Both the position numbers and the translations under genes were made by a program. Under the pieces are notes generated by a model that saw nothing but the letters and a program-made list of their open reading frames with translations, had not been told where the DNA came from and did not search any database. From the NCBI GenBank assembly GCA_017979445.1, contig CM030718.1, forward strand, positions 22,067,021 to 22,131,020: a DNA stretch of 64,000 nucleotides, in the 5' to 3' direction. Each line of letters opens with the position of its first letter. Positions within the stretch are counted from its first letter, which is position 1. This document shows positions 11,553 to 23,171 of the stretch, one piece after another. This stretch comes from Akebia trifoliata. Its lineage: Eukaryota; Streptophyta; Magnoliopsida; Ranunculales; Lardizabalaceae.

Positions 11553-11923
11553 TGTGAGAAACAAAAAAATAGAGAAAAAACACTTGTAAAAAAAAAAAAA
11601 GCAATCATACGCACAAAACAATATTTACGTGGTTCGGCAATTTACCTATGTTCACGGAGTTGCAAGGATTTTATTATTATCGAGAGGAATTACAAAGTGC
11701 GGTTCAAGTCCCAAAAATGACAACTAAGATCTTAAAAAATCATAATCACTAAAAACGACTTCTATATACTACGCACAGGATTCACAATGGATTACAAAAC
11801 AGACCCATGCATCCACTCCATAGACTAAGCATCAGAAAATCTCTCATCAAAATATCATGCAAACATTATTCGGGTCGGGTCGTCAACCGGATCAAACATA
11901 ATTAGGCTCCACAAAGCCCAACA
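11553..11923 (-). mobile_element. Solo LTR, Ty1-copia-like
   Basis: Runs from TGTGAGAAAC to GCCCAACA, the TG...CA form of an LTR. Read on the minus strand it contains TTGCCGAACCACGTAAAT preceded by AACTCCGTGAACATAGG, a block well known from the R/U5 part of plant copia LTRs. No internal domain follows on either side, so it is a solo LTR. The 5-bp target duplication is not convincing. Confidence 0.65.
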
Positions 11924-13159
11924 ATCTCGACTAAAACTTTCTCATCTCGCTCGACTAAAACTAATATCGCCTTAAATTTGTCTCTCTCTCGATTGAAACT
12001 ACCTCATATCTCTTTCATTTATGTCATCTCTCTCTTGCCAGATCTCATAAATTCTCTTTCTCACAAGATCTCACTCTTACTGGATCTCTGTGGTCTCAGG
12101 TTTGTTTTTTTCTTTCTGTTATTTCTTTAATTAATCAATGCATTTTCTTTAATTATTTAATACATTGAGGCAATGTATCGATCAAGAAGACAAAACTTAA
12201 GATTGTCTTGATTAAAAATTAACAGAAGAGATTGTGAAACATTCAATGCTGTACGTTCGATTTTTCGGACGTATCTCACTAAAAATTAACCGAAGTTTAA
12301 GTACCAATTGTGAAGAAAATAGTGAAATTGAGTACTCATATGGAAACTTGTAAATCACCACAGAACATTAAAGCTAATTATAGTGCAACAAGAAGTTGGC
12401 ATTGGGGATATATTTACACCTACATTGTTTTAAATATTATTTTGTTATCTTTAATCTTAATTTATTTGTAATTGCACATTTTTAACACTTTTTTTAATTG
12501 TTGAAGAGGGACAAGTTTTGTTTTTTCTTGTTTGAAGAATAAGATTTACTGCATCGATTGTGTGTGTGTGTATCAGTGTTTTTATTTAACACTTTTGCCA
12601 ATCATCATCCCTTCTTTTAAACTTCTATTATACTTTTATTGTCTTTAGATATGTCTTCCATATACAATTTTATATTTGCTTAAGTTCTATTAACAATTAA
12701 CAATTTATTGTTGACAGTAGTTTAACTATTTATGCATTTATTTTTTAGATTTTATTTAATGAATACAGTTTATGTTGATTGAGTGTGAATGAGTAGATAA
12801 TGATTGTTGCTCCTTAGGCATGGAGGTTCCATGAATCATTTTTATAGTCAGCATAGCTGCTCACTTATCCATCTATAATTTGGGTTGTTTGGGTTTGGAC
12901 ACTACATTATTGGAGTTGCACACAAACATACAAATACAAATAAAACGTAAGCTACATGTGATATGAGATGATCAAAGAAAGATGTGCAAATTAAAACAAA
13001 CATATAAGGTGCCATTAGAGGCACTTTCCACAAATTATTATAATCATCCACAATAGTAAAACTCGTAGTAAATAAGACTATATGGAAATCACATCTTCAA
13101 AACCTTGAAATTAGTAAATAATACTTAAACTGGTTACGAGCATATAGTTTTAAAACTTC
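11924..13159. other. insert in U1 with no recognised content
   Basis: Continues the CT-rich TCTCTC/CGACTAAAACT sequence to about 12100, then AT-rich sequence with no recognised gene. Not matched in U2. Confidence 0.4.
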
Positions 13160-13617
13160 AAAATTTTGAATCAACCCCGATGTCCGACAATTCAAGTCAA
13201 TAAAAAATTATAGTTTGTGTGTGATCCTAACGAAGCTATATTATGAAAGAGTGGTCTAAAAAGCTTATGTGCACTTGTAACAAACATAGGCAGAATAAGT
13301 GGAGAGTAAAAATGTTGTATTGAATCTTTCTAAAATTCATTTCGATCCATCATGAGTTTGCACGAGTGATAAAATTGGACTTGTGGGTCAATTAGATGAG
13401 TCAAATAAAAATATATGAATTTTATAAATATTTTACAATAAGTAAAAAAATATTTTTTAAGTTCTCCTAAAAAGGAATACATATATAACCAAATAACTCG
13501 ATCTAGTTTTCAACCTCAATGGGTGTAATTTCAAGTTGAATTGATGAGTTAGTTGCGTTGAGTTTGGGGTCAAATCATCTCGAAATCTAATCGAATTGAG
13601 ATGACTTTGGCTGAATT

Positions 13618-13712
13618 GTTATCGCTAACATGTTAATAAATTGGTGACGGGAATTAAACCCACGTCATTGGTTTCATCACCCATATAAATTACCAACTAA
13701 GCTAGGTGGGAA
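13618..13712 (-). mobile_element. tRNA-derived SINE, shared by both duplicate copies
   Basis: On the minus strand: box A-like TAGCTTAGTTGGTAATT, then box B-like GTGGGTTTAATTCCC. The equivalent diverged copy stands at 37495-37600 in U2, so this insertion predates the duplication. Confidence 0.55.
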
Positions 13713-13793
13713 TCTTCGATTTAACAAGTTTTACAACTATGGTTACTAGTATATAAGTTAGGTAGGAGGATAAAAACAAAGAACTTATGATTA

Positions 13794-14005
13794 GAGTCTT
13801 GATAACGTAACTCACAAGGTGGCATACTCAAATGACTCCATGACCTGAACAAGTTCAGGTAATGTAGACATGTGCATCTCGAGATACACAATTGCACTTT
13901 TCATAAAAATATATCTCAAAACGTACAAATCTACGATAACCAAATTTGTCCATGTCATGAAGTCATTTGAGTATGTCACATGACGAGTCATATTATCACT
14001 AATCT
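13794..14005. mobile_element. Family A MITE with documented empty site
   Basis: Starts GAGTCTTGATAACGTAAC and closes with CATATTATCACTAATCT. Flanks TTATGATTA (13785-13793) and TTAAGATTA (14006-14014) agree at 8 of 9 positions. U2 at 37668-37685 reads straight through ACTTATGATTAATATG, which is the pre-insertion state. The minus-strand frame covering it is not a gene. Confidence 0.88.
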
Positions 14006-15071
14006 TTAAGATTAATATGCCAAACCCCAACCATGGAATAAAAAAGAGAAGTCTCATTCCACCTTTGAAATGCATGCAAGTTCCAAGTCAAAACATTTGA
14101 ACTTCTTTGCTTTGAAACATTTTCATTTCCTTTTGTGAGCACGTTTAGCTTCATAAGATATCTATTCACCACCACGTGTAACCGTCATCCATACTTTCAA
14201 ATCATTGACTTTTCTCGGGATTTGCGTCACGGGATTCTCCAAAATTACCACGACAACCATCACGCATTCACACCCTTTACTTACTAAGAGGAGTGATTCT
14301 CGTGTGCGTTTCAAACTCACACACGTTGGCGTTTAAAGTCAAAGTCCTCCCCACCTTTGGGCGGAGCTAACCCTAGTAAGCACAATCTACCATTTAAATC
14401 GTCAAAAATTTATCAATTTTTCATTTTTTTCAATGAAAATATTATTCTTCCGATTAATTAATTCTAAATAAAAAAAAGAATAAAATATATGTTTTTCTAA
14501 CATTTTTTTACTAATTTTTTATAAATTTCAATCGGAAAAAAAAATGCTACTGTAACTTCTTTTATGTTGTAAAGTTTAAAGTGTAAACTTATAAGTTGTT
14601 ACATGTAGTACACATTCGACTTTGAAGCTATCATACTTCAAAATTTTAAAGAAATCTATCTTTTTACGTGATAAATACACTTTTTATCATTTAAAAAAAT
14701 AATGACATTTTAATTTTTCAAATTAATAATTTGTGCCCTTGACTTTGACCTTCTATTATAAATCAATGGAACAATATCCTCAATGCCCTTATTATTACCA
14801 TCACTACTATATCATGACCTTAACATCACTATTGTATTACCAACGTTTTGATTTTTAAATTTTTTAAATGAGATGAATAGTATACGTATAAAGCATATGC
14901 CGCATGTTTTCCATTTATTGAATTTTTTGCAATCCAAAATCGAATAGAACTCGATTTTTTTAAATATCGAATTTTTGCCATATAAAAATTACTAACGAGG
15001 GACCTACATAACGACCAAAAATTCACCTTGGTGGTGCATGTGTTGGTTTGGACCATTTTTATTTTTATAAT

Positions 15072-15258
15072 TTAGGGAAAATTACTTAGGATATGGTGAA
15101 CATATGCCCTGAGGGCACACGTTAAAGTGTAATAAATTCACGTTGGAAATTGGAATCTTAGGGTATTTTGATTAAAAAAATAAAATTTTCAAAGTCATTT
15201 TCACTACAAAATCGAATTTCCAAAGTGAATGTATTGCACATTAACGTGTGCCGTACCA
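15072..15258. mobile_element. Palindromic MITE (GGCACACGTTAAAGTG type)
   Basis: Inverted arms CACACGTTAAAGTG and CACATTAACGTGTG enclose a second inverted pair (TTGGAAATTGGAAT and ATCGAATTTCCAAAG). Both ends carry AATTACTTA, as in the larger foldback that follows. Confidence 0.65.
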
Positions 15259-16638
15259 ATTACTTAATAGACTTCGTGGGAGGTGTTTGTCTATAAATAA
15301 ATCCTAACTTTTTGGGTGGTAGTTAGATAGTCCATTTAGTGATCGTTTTTCTTTCTTAATTGGTCCCTCACCCCATCTCTCATTATTGTGTTTTTGAAAT
15401 ACTCAAACTACGGTTTTTCTCATCTTCTTCGCATCCAACGGCCGTTACTATCATTTTCAACAAAAAAAATTACCGTGAATGACGGATGGAGAATGATATA
15501 TTCCTAATTTTTGACATTTAGATGTTTTTTTCTTTTTTGTCTATTTCGATTATTTATAAAATAAAATGAAGAACGGAAGTGAGATTTTAAAAAAATTTAA
15601 GATTATATCGTAACTTTTGGTTCGAGTGTCTGTTTCAAACCATAATATATGGATTTTGGGTATTTTGAGAAGATAATCAAGTATTGAAATTGAAGAAATG
15701 AAAAAAATTAAGAAAAAATTTGGATCACATTTACAGTGTCAAGTTCACTACTTTTTATTGTCAAGTTCAACATTTTTAATTTCAACCTCACCACTTTTTA
15801 TTGTTGAGTTTGATGATTTTTTTTGTCGAGTTCGACAATTTTTAAAAAAATTGAATTCAAGCTACTGCCGAGGAAATATCCGTCACAATAGTTTAATTTC
15901 AAAAACTATTGAGGGTAAAAATGTGTAAGAGTTATTGTAGCAGATATATCTACTATAGTGGCAAATATATCCTATAATAACTTGAATTTTAATTCTTTTA
16001 AAAATTGTCAAACTTGATAATAAAATGTTGAACTCGATGATAAAAGTGGTGAGCTCGATAATAAAAATGTTGATATCGATTATAACAAGTTATGAATTCA
16101 ACGCTATAAATGTGATTCAGATTTTATCAACAAAAAAAAAAATCATTTTTTTCGTTTTTCAACTTCAACATCGGATAAATCTTCTCTAAATACTTAAACT
16201 CAGATATCATACTTGCAAAATGGATACTCGAATCAAAAGTTACAATGTAAGCTTAATAAAATTTAGAATCTCAATGTTGTTCTTCATTTCTTTTATAAAT
16301 TGTCAAAATAAATAATACATCTACAGATTTAAAATTAGGAATATATCATTCTTCATTCACCATACATGATAAAAAAAACGTCAAAAATGATTGCAGGTCG
16401 TCATTGAAAAAAAAAAAAACATTATAATTAGGTTGATGGACCATTAAAAATGAAAATTATAATTATGTGAAGAAGATGAGAAAATGATAATTTGGTATTT
16501 CAAAAACATTATAATTAGAGATGAGGTTGATGGACCATTAAAAAAGAAAATGTTTACCATATCGAATATCAAGCTACCGCTCGAAGTTAGGGACTAATTA
16601 GAAAAATAAAATTTTACATAAGGTCTATTAAGTAATTT
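15259..16638. mobile_element. Long foldback element, family G
   Basis: Terminal CAATTACTTAATAGACTT pairs with GGTCTATTAAGTAATTTTG at the other end. Inward, ATTGGTCCCTCACCCCATC matches GAGATGAGGTTGATGGACC inverted. The centre has mirrored runs of GTTCGACAATAAAAAGTGG-like words (15730-15850 and, inverted, 15985-16100). U2 has no insert at the matching place (about 38445), so the element arrived after duplication. A diverged relative covers 42690-43860. Small frames inside are chance. Confidence 0.7.
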
Positions 16639-17250
16639 TGTTCTATTTTTTAATAATTAAACACCCACGCAAGAAATGCATATTCTCACTGGTCAAGTCA
16701 AAGAAAGCTACTATGACATATTAGAGCCGAGGAAAATGCTGTCGGTGTGTTAACACCTGAGAACACTCCATCAATCATTCATTCATCCTTGGGTTTGGGT
16801 TGGTAGTAGGATCATGGAATGTTTCCTATTTCCATGCCATAGCTTTTATTTAAGGGTAAATTACACTTTGACCCCCTATGATATGAGATAATTGCATGTT
16901 GATCCCCTATCATTTTGACAATTATAATTACCTCCTTTAAAGTTATCAAATGAAAATTCACACCCATTTGGATTGAGGGCCTTGAGGCTCTCCATTAACA
17001 TAACCATTGGGATGTTTGGGATTCCCAAGGAAAATTTGCATCCCTAGGAAATCTGATTTTTATTTCAAATCCCAATGGTCATATTGATGAAAAGCCTCAA
17101 CCTTGGTAGAGGTTAGAAACGTCCTTCTTTGTAATTCAATTAAGGTAGTCAAGTCAATTCATTTCTTCTTTATCAACTCTCGATTATCACCTTATTGTTC
17201 CAAGAAAATAATCACAAAATATACATTTATCATTGATGGTTTACTACTCG

Positions 17251-18181
17251 AATATGATCCTTTTCTTCTTCATTTTCTTTCTTTTTGATGATGAATTTGA
17301 TTATTTTCTTACAATAATCTATATAATAAAACATAATGGTGGATCCCCCTTTATTATAATTTTGTGAGATATAAAAATTGAGACAAAAGAGTGAGATCCT
17401 TGTTAGATTTTTATGCAGTTAAAATCTTAAACATAAATTTAATAAACTATGATTTCCCAATAAGATCTAATATATCTCATACCCAAGTATATTATTCATT
17501 CAATTATTAAAACAAGTTTATGGTATTTATTTTGTGTCATTATAAAGTCGTTGATTCAAAATCGTTGGAGATATGCCTTGCAATCTTTATGTTCCTCGAA
17601 GCTTTCGAAACTCCAATCAAATTAATCATTTTTTCTAGATTCACCTTCTCTCTTTTCTCTATGTGGATTGGTTAGGGTTCTAATGATTGATGGATATCAC
17701 TCTCGTGAAGTCTCTTCTTTGTACGTTTTTCATAATTAATTCGTTCTCTATATGTTGCTAATATAAGGTTATCGATCATCTTTTATTAATGAAGGTTGAG
17801 GGCCACTAATTATTCTTTTAGTAAGTTTCCTATACATCAAAGTATCTTACTAACTTTAAAAAATATTCATAATTTTAACGATATTGAGATTCCTTAAATA
17901 TTGATATCTATAATGTATATAGAATTCTTGTGCAATTAAACAACAAAAAATCGAGAGGTCAATTGGGCCACACCATAGAATTGTAACAATCCTTACAAAT
18001 CCATTTTTGAAATTGGACTGTTACTAAACTACCACCAAACTCCCAAATTTAAAAATTAAAATTTAATGAAGAAAATTAATATATATATTTTTTTAAGTTT
18101 ATACTTTATAGTACTTTGTCATTTACATCATTGTATCATTGGATCATGTTTTTAGATGTTGCAAGGTGAGCTCAACAGCCC
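17251..18181. other. spacer between U1 and the nested insertion
   Basis: AT-rich sequence with no gene or clear transposon end. Confidence 0.45.
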
Positions 18182-18313
18182 TTAGAGCAACTCCAATCAT
18201 GCTACTTGTACCCATACCCATACCCATTTTAGTGGTTATGGGTAGCAATTATGAGTATCCATGGGGCATGCATTCCAACTATGCTACCCATAAATTGATT
18301 AATAATTTTTTAA

Positions 18314-18497
18314 GAGTTGTGATAATATGACGTCCCCTCTAAGATACACCTCCCATACACTTCCATCACATAACCATAGATCATTAGCCTTGGCATACAC
18401 AAGAAAAAGATTTATCGTTTTGCATATCCCAAGGCATGATCTACGATTCTGTGATGGGGGCATTTGTCAAAGAGAGGGCGTCAAAAAATCATTATTC
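18314..18497. mobile_element. Family A MITE inside MITE D1
   Basis: GAGTTGTGATAATATGACG opens it and CGTCAAAAAATCATTATTC closes it. Flanks ATTTTTTAA and ATTTTTAAT are compatible with a 9-bp duplication. The core AGATTTATCGTTTTGC and TGATCTACGATTCTG are mirrored. Confidence 0.8.
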
Positions 18498-18944
18498 ATT
18501 TTTAATTCAAATTCCGATTTACAACTTTCTAAAATTGATTTATTTTCAACATGACTACTTGATTTATTTTTCCCTACAAAAAAGATGGGTAATCAAGTGG
18601 GAATACCTATTTTAGGTATCAAAGAGGTCAAGATCCAAAAAATGGTGAGGGAGATATCATATTTAGGGGCTATTCGTTTGGAATAGAAAAGCCAGCTCAA
18701 TTGACTTTTTAAGCTTTTAAGCCAAAAAAGCTCCGTAAACAATGTTCGTTTGAGCTCTTTTAGCTCCAATGAAAATCAATAAAAGTTAAAAATCGACTTT
18801 TATTCAGAGACGTTACGGAGAGGCTTCTTTCATTTGCTTCTGTACAAAGCCGAACACCGAAAACGGCTATTGAATAATGACCAAAATGCCCTTCATCTTT
18901 TTCTCTATTTCCAACGAAAAAATCGTCTGTTTCGTTATAGAGTT

Positions 18945-19320
18945 CGAACGACTGTAAAACCCTCTCGTCACTCTCTACTCTCACTCTCGACTTCGTTCTT
19001 CTTAGATTTCTCTCGGCTCACACCTCCTCATCAACGCCGAACGACTGTAAACCCTCCTCGTCACTCTCTACTCTCACTCTCGGCTTCGTTCTTCTTAGAT
19101 CTCTCGGCTCACACCTCCTCGTCAAAGTTGAACGACTGTAAACACCTCCTCGTCACTCTCCACTCTCAATCTTGGCTCACACAAATCGATCTCTCAAGGG
19201 TAAACCCCTCGTCGTCACTCTCTACTCTCATTCTCGGCTTCCTTCTTCTTAGATCAATCTCGGCTCACACAAATCGATCTCTCTCGGCTCACACAAATCG
19301 ATCGCTCAACACTCTCTACA
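18945..19320 (+). repeat. Tandem repeats of about 93 bp in the Harbinger leader
   Basis: GAACGACTGTAAA recurs at 18946, 19039 and 19130, each followed by a CTCGTCACTCTCTACTCTC-like stretch and CGGCTCACAC. Shorter AATCGATCTCTC / CGGCTCACACAAAT units follow. The array probably lies in the promoter or 5' UTR. A 219-codon frame across it is an artefact of repeats whose length is nearly a multiple of three. Confidence 0.75.
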
Positions 19321-19493
19321 GATCGCGAATCTTGGGTTTCCTCATCACTCACGAAGGTAAAATCTCTACTCTCTGCTCTCGATTTTGTTGCCTCAGTGTA
19401 TACCCTTCTCTCACCCTCTCCACTCCAAATCTGAACAAAAAACTATGGGATCTCCTACAACTAATTTATGGGTCTTGTTGGGGTTGGGTTTGA

Positions 19494-20045
19494 TAGAAAA
19501 AATGAACAACTTGCAACTTGTATCCTTACATTTTCACGAATTTTATTTTATTTAATGTTTTCTGTCAAAAACTTGAATTGGTTTTGTTATTGGGATTGAA
19601 TCTAAAAGCATGGAAATCTCTTTTGATTCTATTGGATTTTCGTTGTGGGTGAATTTATTTATATTGTTTGCAGCTTTGGATGACAAGTTTTCTGATTTCT
19701 ATGGGATTTCTAGTTGTTTTTGTGTTTATTTAAAATTGTAATTGGATAGGTGTGGAATGGGTAAAAAAAACTGGAAATTGATGATTGTTATATGTTCAGG
19801 ATTTGTGGTTGAGTTTCTTCATGATGTTTGAAGCTTTTGCTAATTTTCTGATTGAATTTGTTATTTTCTTCAATGATTTAGTTGAAAACTTGGATTGGAT
19901 TGGTGTGGGATTGATAAAAAAGATAGGTTGTTCTACTATTTTTGGGTTGTTGAGTTCCTCGTTGAGATTTGAAGTTGGTTTTAAGTTATGATTTTTGCTA
20001 TTCTTCTCCAAGTATATCTTTGGACAATCTGGAACTTATGGGGAG
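19494..20045 (+). other. Harbinger 5' leader or intron
   Basis: T-rich sequence between the repeat array and the hAT MITE. It may be a 5' UTR intron: a possible donor lies at 19355 (GAAG then GTAAAATC) and the acceptor TTGTCAG directly precedes the ORF1 ATG. Not provable from sequence alone. Confidence 0.35.
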
Positions 20046-20053
20046 GTAGGTGA

Positions 20054-20514
20054 TAGGGGTGCACATTGGATTGGATAAATCCGAGATCCGAAGCAATCCG
20101 AAGCCTTTGGATTGGATTGGTTCGGATTAAACACACCCACGGTTTGGGTACGGATTGAAGAAAAAAAAATCCGATTAATTTGGTTCGGTTCCGGATTAGG
20201 ATATAATAGAACCGAACCAATCCGATTAATTTTTTTATTACCCTAAAGTCCACGCTTAAAAAAAGGCCTACTTGTTTTTAAGGTTTGAAGATTGGAGGAG
20301 ATAGAATATTTGGATTGAGGAAGAAGGTATCTATCTTCAATAAGTATGAGAACCGAGAACCGATCCGAACCAATCCGAACCAAGATTGGATTGGATTGGC
20401 TCGGTTCTATAGGGTAATTGGATTGGTTCGGTTTCAAATTTGTAGAACCGATCATGTTTGGTTCGGTTCCAATTTTGTCAAAATCCGAACCAATCCGAAC
20501 CATGTGCACCCCTA
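20054..20514. mobile_element. hAT MITE inside the Harbinger element
   Basis: Ends TAGGGGTGCACATTGG and, inverted, TAGGGGTGCACATGG. Flanks GTAGGTGA (20046-20053) and CTAGGTGA (20515-20522) match at 7 of 8 bases. The interior is an iteration of short words of the ATCCGAACC / GGTTCGGAT type in both orientations. Small frames inside are chance. Confidence 0.88.
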
Positions 20515-20522
20515 CTAGGTGA

Positions 20523-21788
20523 ACCAAATGTATTGAAAAGAAAATTCGTAGTGGTATGTGCAAAGCTTATGAACAAACTCCTTAAGAGTTTTAACCTAAG
20601 GGTTCGGTTCACATGGGTTGGTTCGGTTTCAAACAAGTTAAATCTGTGCACATGGGTTGTTCAATACTTATATAGAATTGGGTTCGGCTAAATAAGCTCC
20701 TAACACTTGCTAATAACTGTATTAGCTAAATTACATATATTTAGATAGAATTCCTCACGTGACAATATCACTTTTTAAAGTAAAAACTGTCATTGTCTCC
20801 TAACACTAGGTTTCGACCCTTCTTACCATTTTTATTTTATTTTTTGAAGTTGGGTTTGATTTTAATTGGATTTAAACTCACCCTTGTTGGAAAACATTTA
20901 AAACCATGCTTGGGTTATGCTCAAGTTGTCTAGTTGTCTCGATCTCGGAAGAGATTTAAAACCATGCTTGGGTTATGCTCAAGGTAGAAATTGTACAACT
21001 GTTTCCTTTCCATCAAATTTGAAGTAAGGTGTAGGATAATGTGATTAATTTTATGGATCTACCACTTTGGGAATTCATCTCTTTTTTTTTATTATGAGGA
21101 TGCAAGCTTACAATCTTAGCTAAGGTACAACTAAAAGCCTTCCTATAGTGTAATTTTAATGTTGATTCTACATTTCTTTTTAGATTCTCTCTCTTTGTTG
21201 ATTTTTGTGATTTCAGGGTAAGTTTAGCAATTTTAACCACACTTAAATTGTATTTTCCTTTATGTAAACAATACTCACCCAACCATATGTTCAGATTTAT
21301 TTTTATTTTTATTTAAACAGTCCTTTATGTAAACAATACTCACTTTTTACAATTTTTTGAACTCAAAATACCAGTTTTTTAACTTTATATTAAAAGTACT
21401 AATAACCCTTCTTTTAACTTATATTCAAATTGTATTTGTACACCTCCTATCTTTATTATATAAAAGAGTTGGGTATTGATAAATGTGAAGGGTAAGAATG
21501 ATAAAAAGGTAGAAGAAAGGAAAACAACAGTTTTTGTATGAAAAATGTAGAATTGTTCATTTTTTAGACCATTTGGTTAAAAAACTTATTTATGAATAAT
21601 GCAATTTTTTGTTTAAACTCACCTCAAATGCAGAATTTATATAGATAAATGCAAATTTATATAGTTATTTGCTTTATGAATTGATGGATTAGATTTCTTG
21701 ACATTTTTAAAGATAAATTTTTGACTTGTTTCGATTTATTGATTATTTCTTATCTATTATTTTTTTAAATGAATATTTAAATTGTCAG
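20523..21788 (+). other. Harbinger leader between hAT MITE and ORF1
   Basis: No gene. A direct repeat AAAACCATGCTTGGGTTATG occurs at about 20901 and 20958. The rest is AT-rich. Confidence 0.4.
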
Positions 21789-22897
21789 ATGCCGAGACAA
21801 AAAGTAACAGAACCAAAAGAAACAGAGTCAAAAATTGATTCTGCAAGATGGACACCCTATCTTCATAAGATTTGGGTTGATATCTGCGTGGAATTAGTTA
21901 AGAAGGGAAAAAGACCCGGTACTTCATTGAATGTATCGGGATATTCATCTCTAATGAAACAATTCCAGACAACGACGGGGCTCAATTACACTAAGAAGCA
22001 ACATAAGAATCACTGGGATAAAAGTAAAGCTATGTGGGCTAGATGGATTAAGCTAAAAGCATGTAGTGGTGTGGGCTACGATGCTGCTAACAATAAGGTC
22101 TTAGCAAGCGATGATTGGTGGAACTCTTGGTTGGAGGTAATTTCCGATTAAATTACCAAATAGAAATGTCACGTTTACCTATTCAAACCTATTAAAGAAA
22201 TTTATTTATTTTGTAGAAAAATAAAATTGATGCACAATGGCGTTATGAGGGACTAGAACATGTTGAAGAGTTGGACATACTATTTGGAGGGACCTATGCT
22301 ACTGGAGAGTATGTCGTAAGCTCTTCTAATCCTGGTGTACGTCCATCTGCTGGGTCATCTAGAGTTGGAGAGTATGAGCTTCAAGATGATAATGATGACA
22401 ATGATGGTGATGATGATGATCTTGCATCTGTTCAAGAAACGCAACCACCAGAGTCTCAACCATTAGGTCCTCAGCCACCTGTTGATAGTTCTCCTAATAT
22501 TGATGTTGATGGTGATGATATCCCTACATTTACTGCACCATCACACAAGAAATCTGGAGATTTTCAATCCCATTCCAAACGACAAAAAATGACGAATGCA
22601 ACTATGTTGGGACAACAGATTGATCGTTTGATTGAAGCAGTTTCGTCGAGGACGAGCGGGAGTAGTGCACCACCTCCACCACCTCCTACACAACCTGGTA
22701 GCATTAAGGAGTGTATTGATCTGTTAGATGCAACAACAGAAATCATCCCTAATAGTGATCGTTATCGGTTTGCACTAAAATTATTTAGTATGAAGAAGGA
22801 GTATAGGCAAATTTGGTGCATTTTGCGAACCGATGAACTCCGTATTGGGTGGTTGGATGGTGAGATGGAGGATGCTCGAATTAATCGTTCGAAGTAG
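21789..22897 (+). CDS. Harbinger ORF1, Myb/SANT-like protein
   Basis: Two exons, 21789-22136 and 22217-22897, joined over an 80-bp GT-AG intron (donor GGAG then GTAATTT; acceptor TTTTGTAG), giving 342 residues. Residues about 20-115 form a Myb/SANT-like domain of the Myb_DNA-bind_3 type: conserved W21, W29, the HKNHWDKSK helix and the paired W of DDWWNSWLE. An acidic linker, a polyproline tract and a C-terminal helical region (LFSMKKEYRQIW) follow. In PIF/Harbinger elements this protein binds the transposon and assists the transposase; plant L10-interacting MYB-like proteins share the fold. I start at MPRQK because the first in-frame ATG upstream (21726) reads hydrophobic intron-like sequence and a splice-acceptor-like TTGTCAG precedes 21789. 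No stop or frameshift is seen. Confidence 0.85.
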
Positions 22898-23171
22898 TAT
22901 TTGTATACTTTTTGATATGTATGTTTATTGCCATCTTTCATTGATGGTTATGACTATATCCCACCCCTATGGTGGTATGCTATTGACAATGTCTGTTTAT
23001 TTTTTTATGTTTTATGTGGATTGGGTGGTATGTCTATTATGTAGTGAATGTTAAACATGTTTATTGTGTTATCTATGTTATTTGAGTGTTATGGCTTGAA
23101 TTTATATAATTTGTAATTATGTATTTATACAGACTTATGGATTCGACGATGATACTTCCACGCACGATGAT

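Larger units (their letters stand above)
5790..17250. repeat. Segmental duplication, copy U1
   Basis: Collinear with 25957-38800 in the same orientation. Matched blocks (U1 / U2): 5790-6050 / 25957-26220; 6337-6420 / 26270-26360; 6940-7320 / 28020-28400; 7345-7560 / 28480-28900 (U2 interrupted by a MITE); 7730-8170 / 28940-29090; 8180-8450 / 29280-29520; 10000-10310 / 33828-34620; 10453-10720 / 34625-35130; 10850-10900 / 35310-35370; 13160-13790 / 37200-37670; 14015-14330 / 37672-38330; 15000-15070 / 38380-38450; 16650-17245 / 38450-38795. Blocks are diverged but long enough that chance is excluded. No gene is recognisable in either copy. A pair of large degenerate transposons is the alternative reading. 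Confidence 0.75.

Noticed and set aside
13812..14075. 87-codon minus-strand open frame
   Set aside because: It covers the MITE at 13794-14005, whose empty site exists in the duplicate copy.
18834..19493. 219-codon plus-strand open frame
   Set aside because: It runs across the 93-bp tandem array of the Harbinger leader. The protein is a serine/leucine-rich iteration caused by repeat lengths near a multiple of three, with no domain.
22564..22746. 60-codon minus-strand frame
   Set aside because: Antisense of the polyproline linker of Harbinger ORF1; the glycine run mirrors the proline codons.
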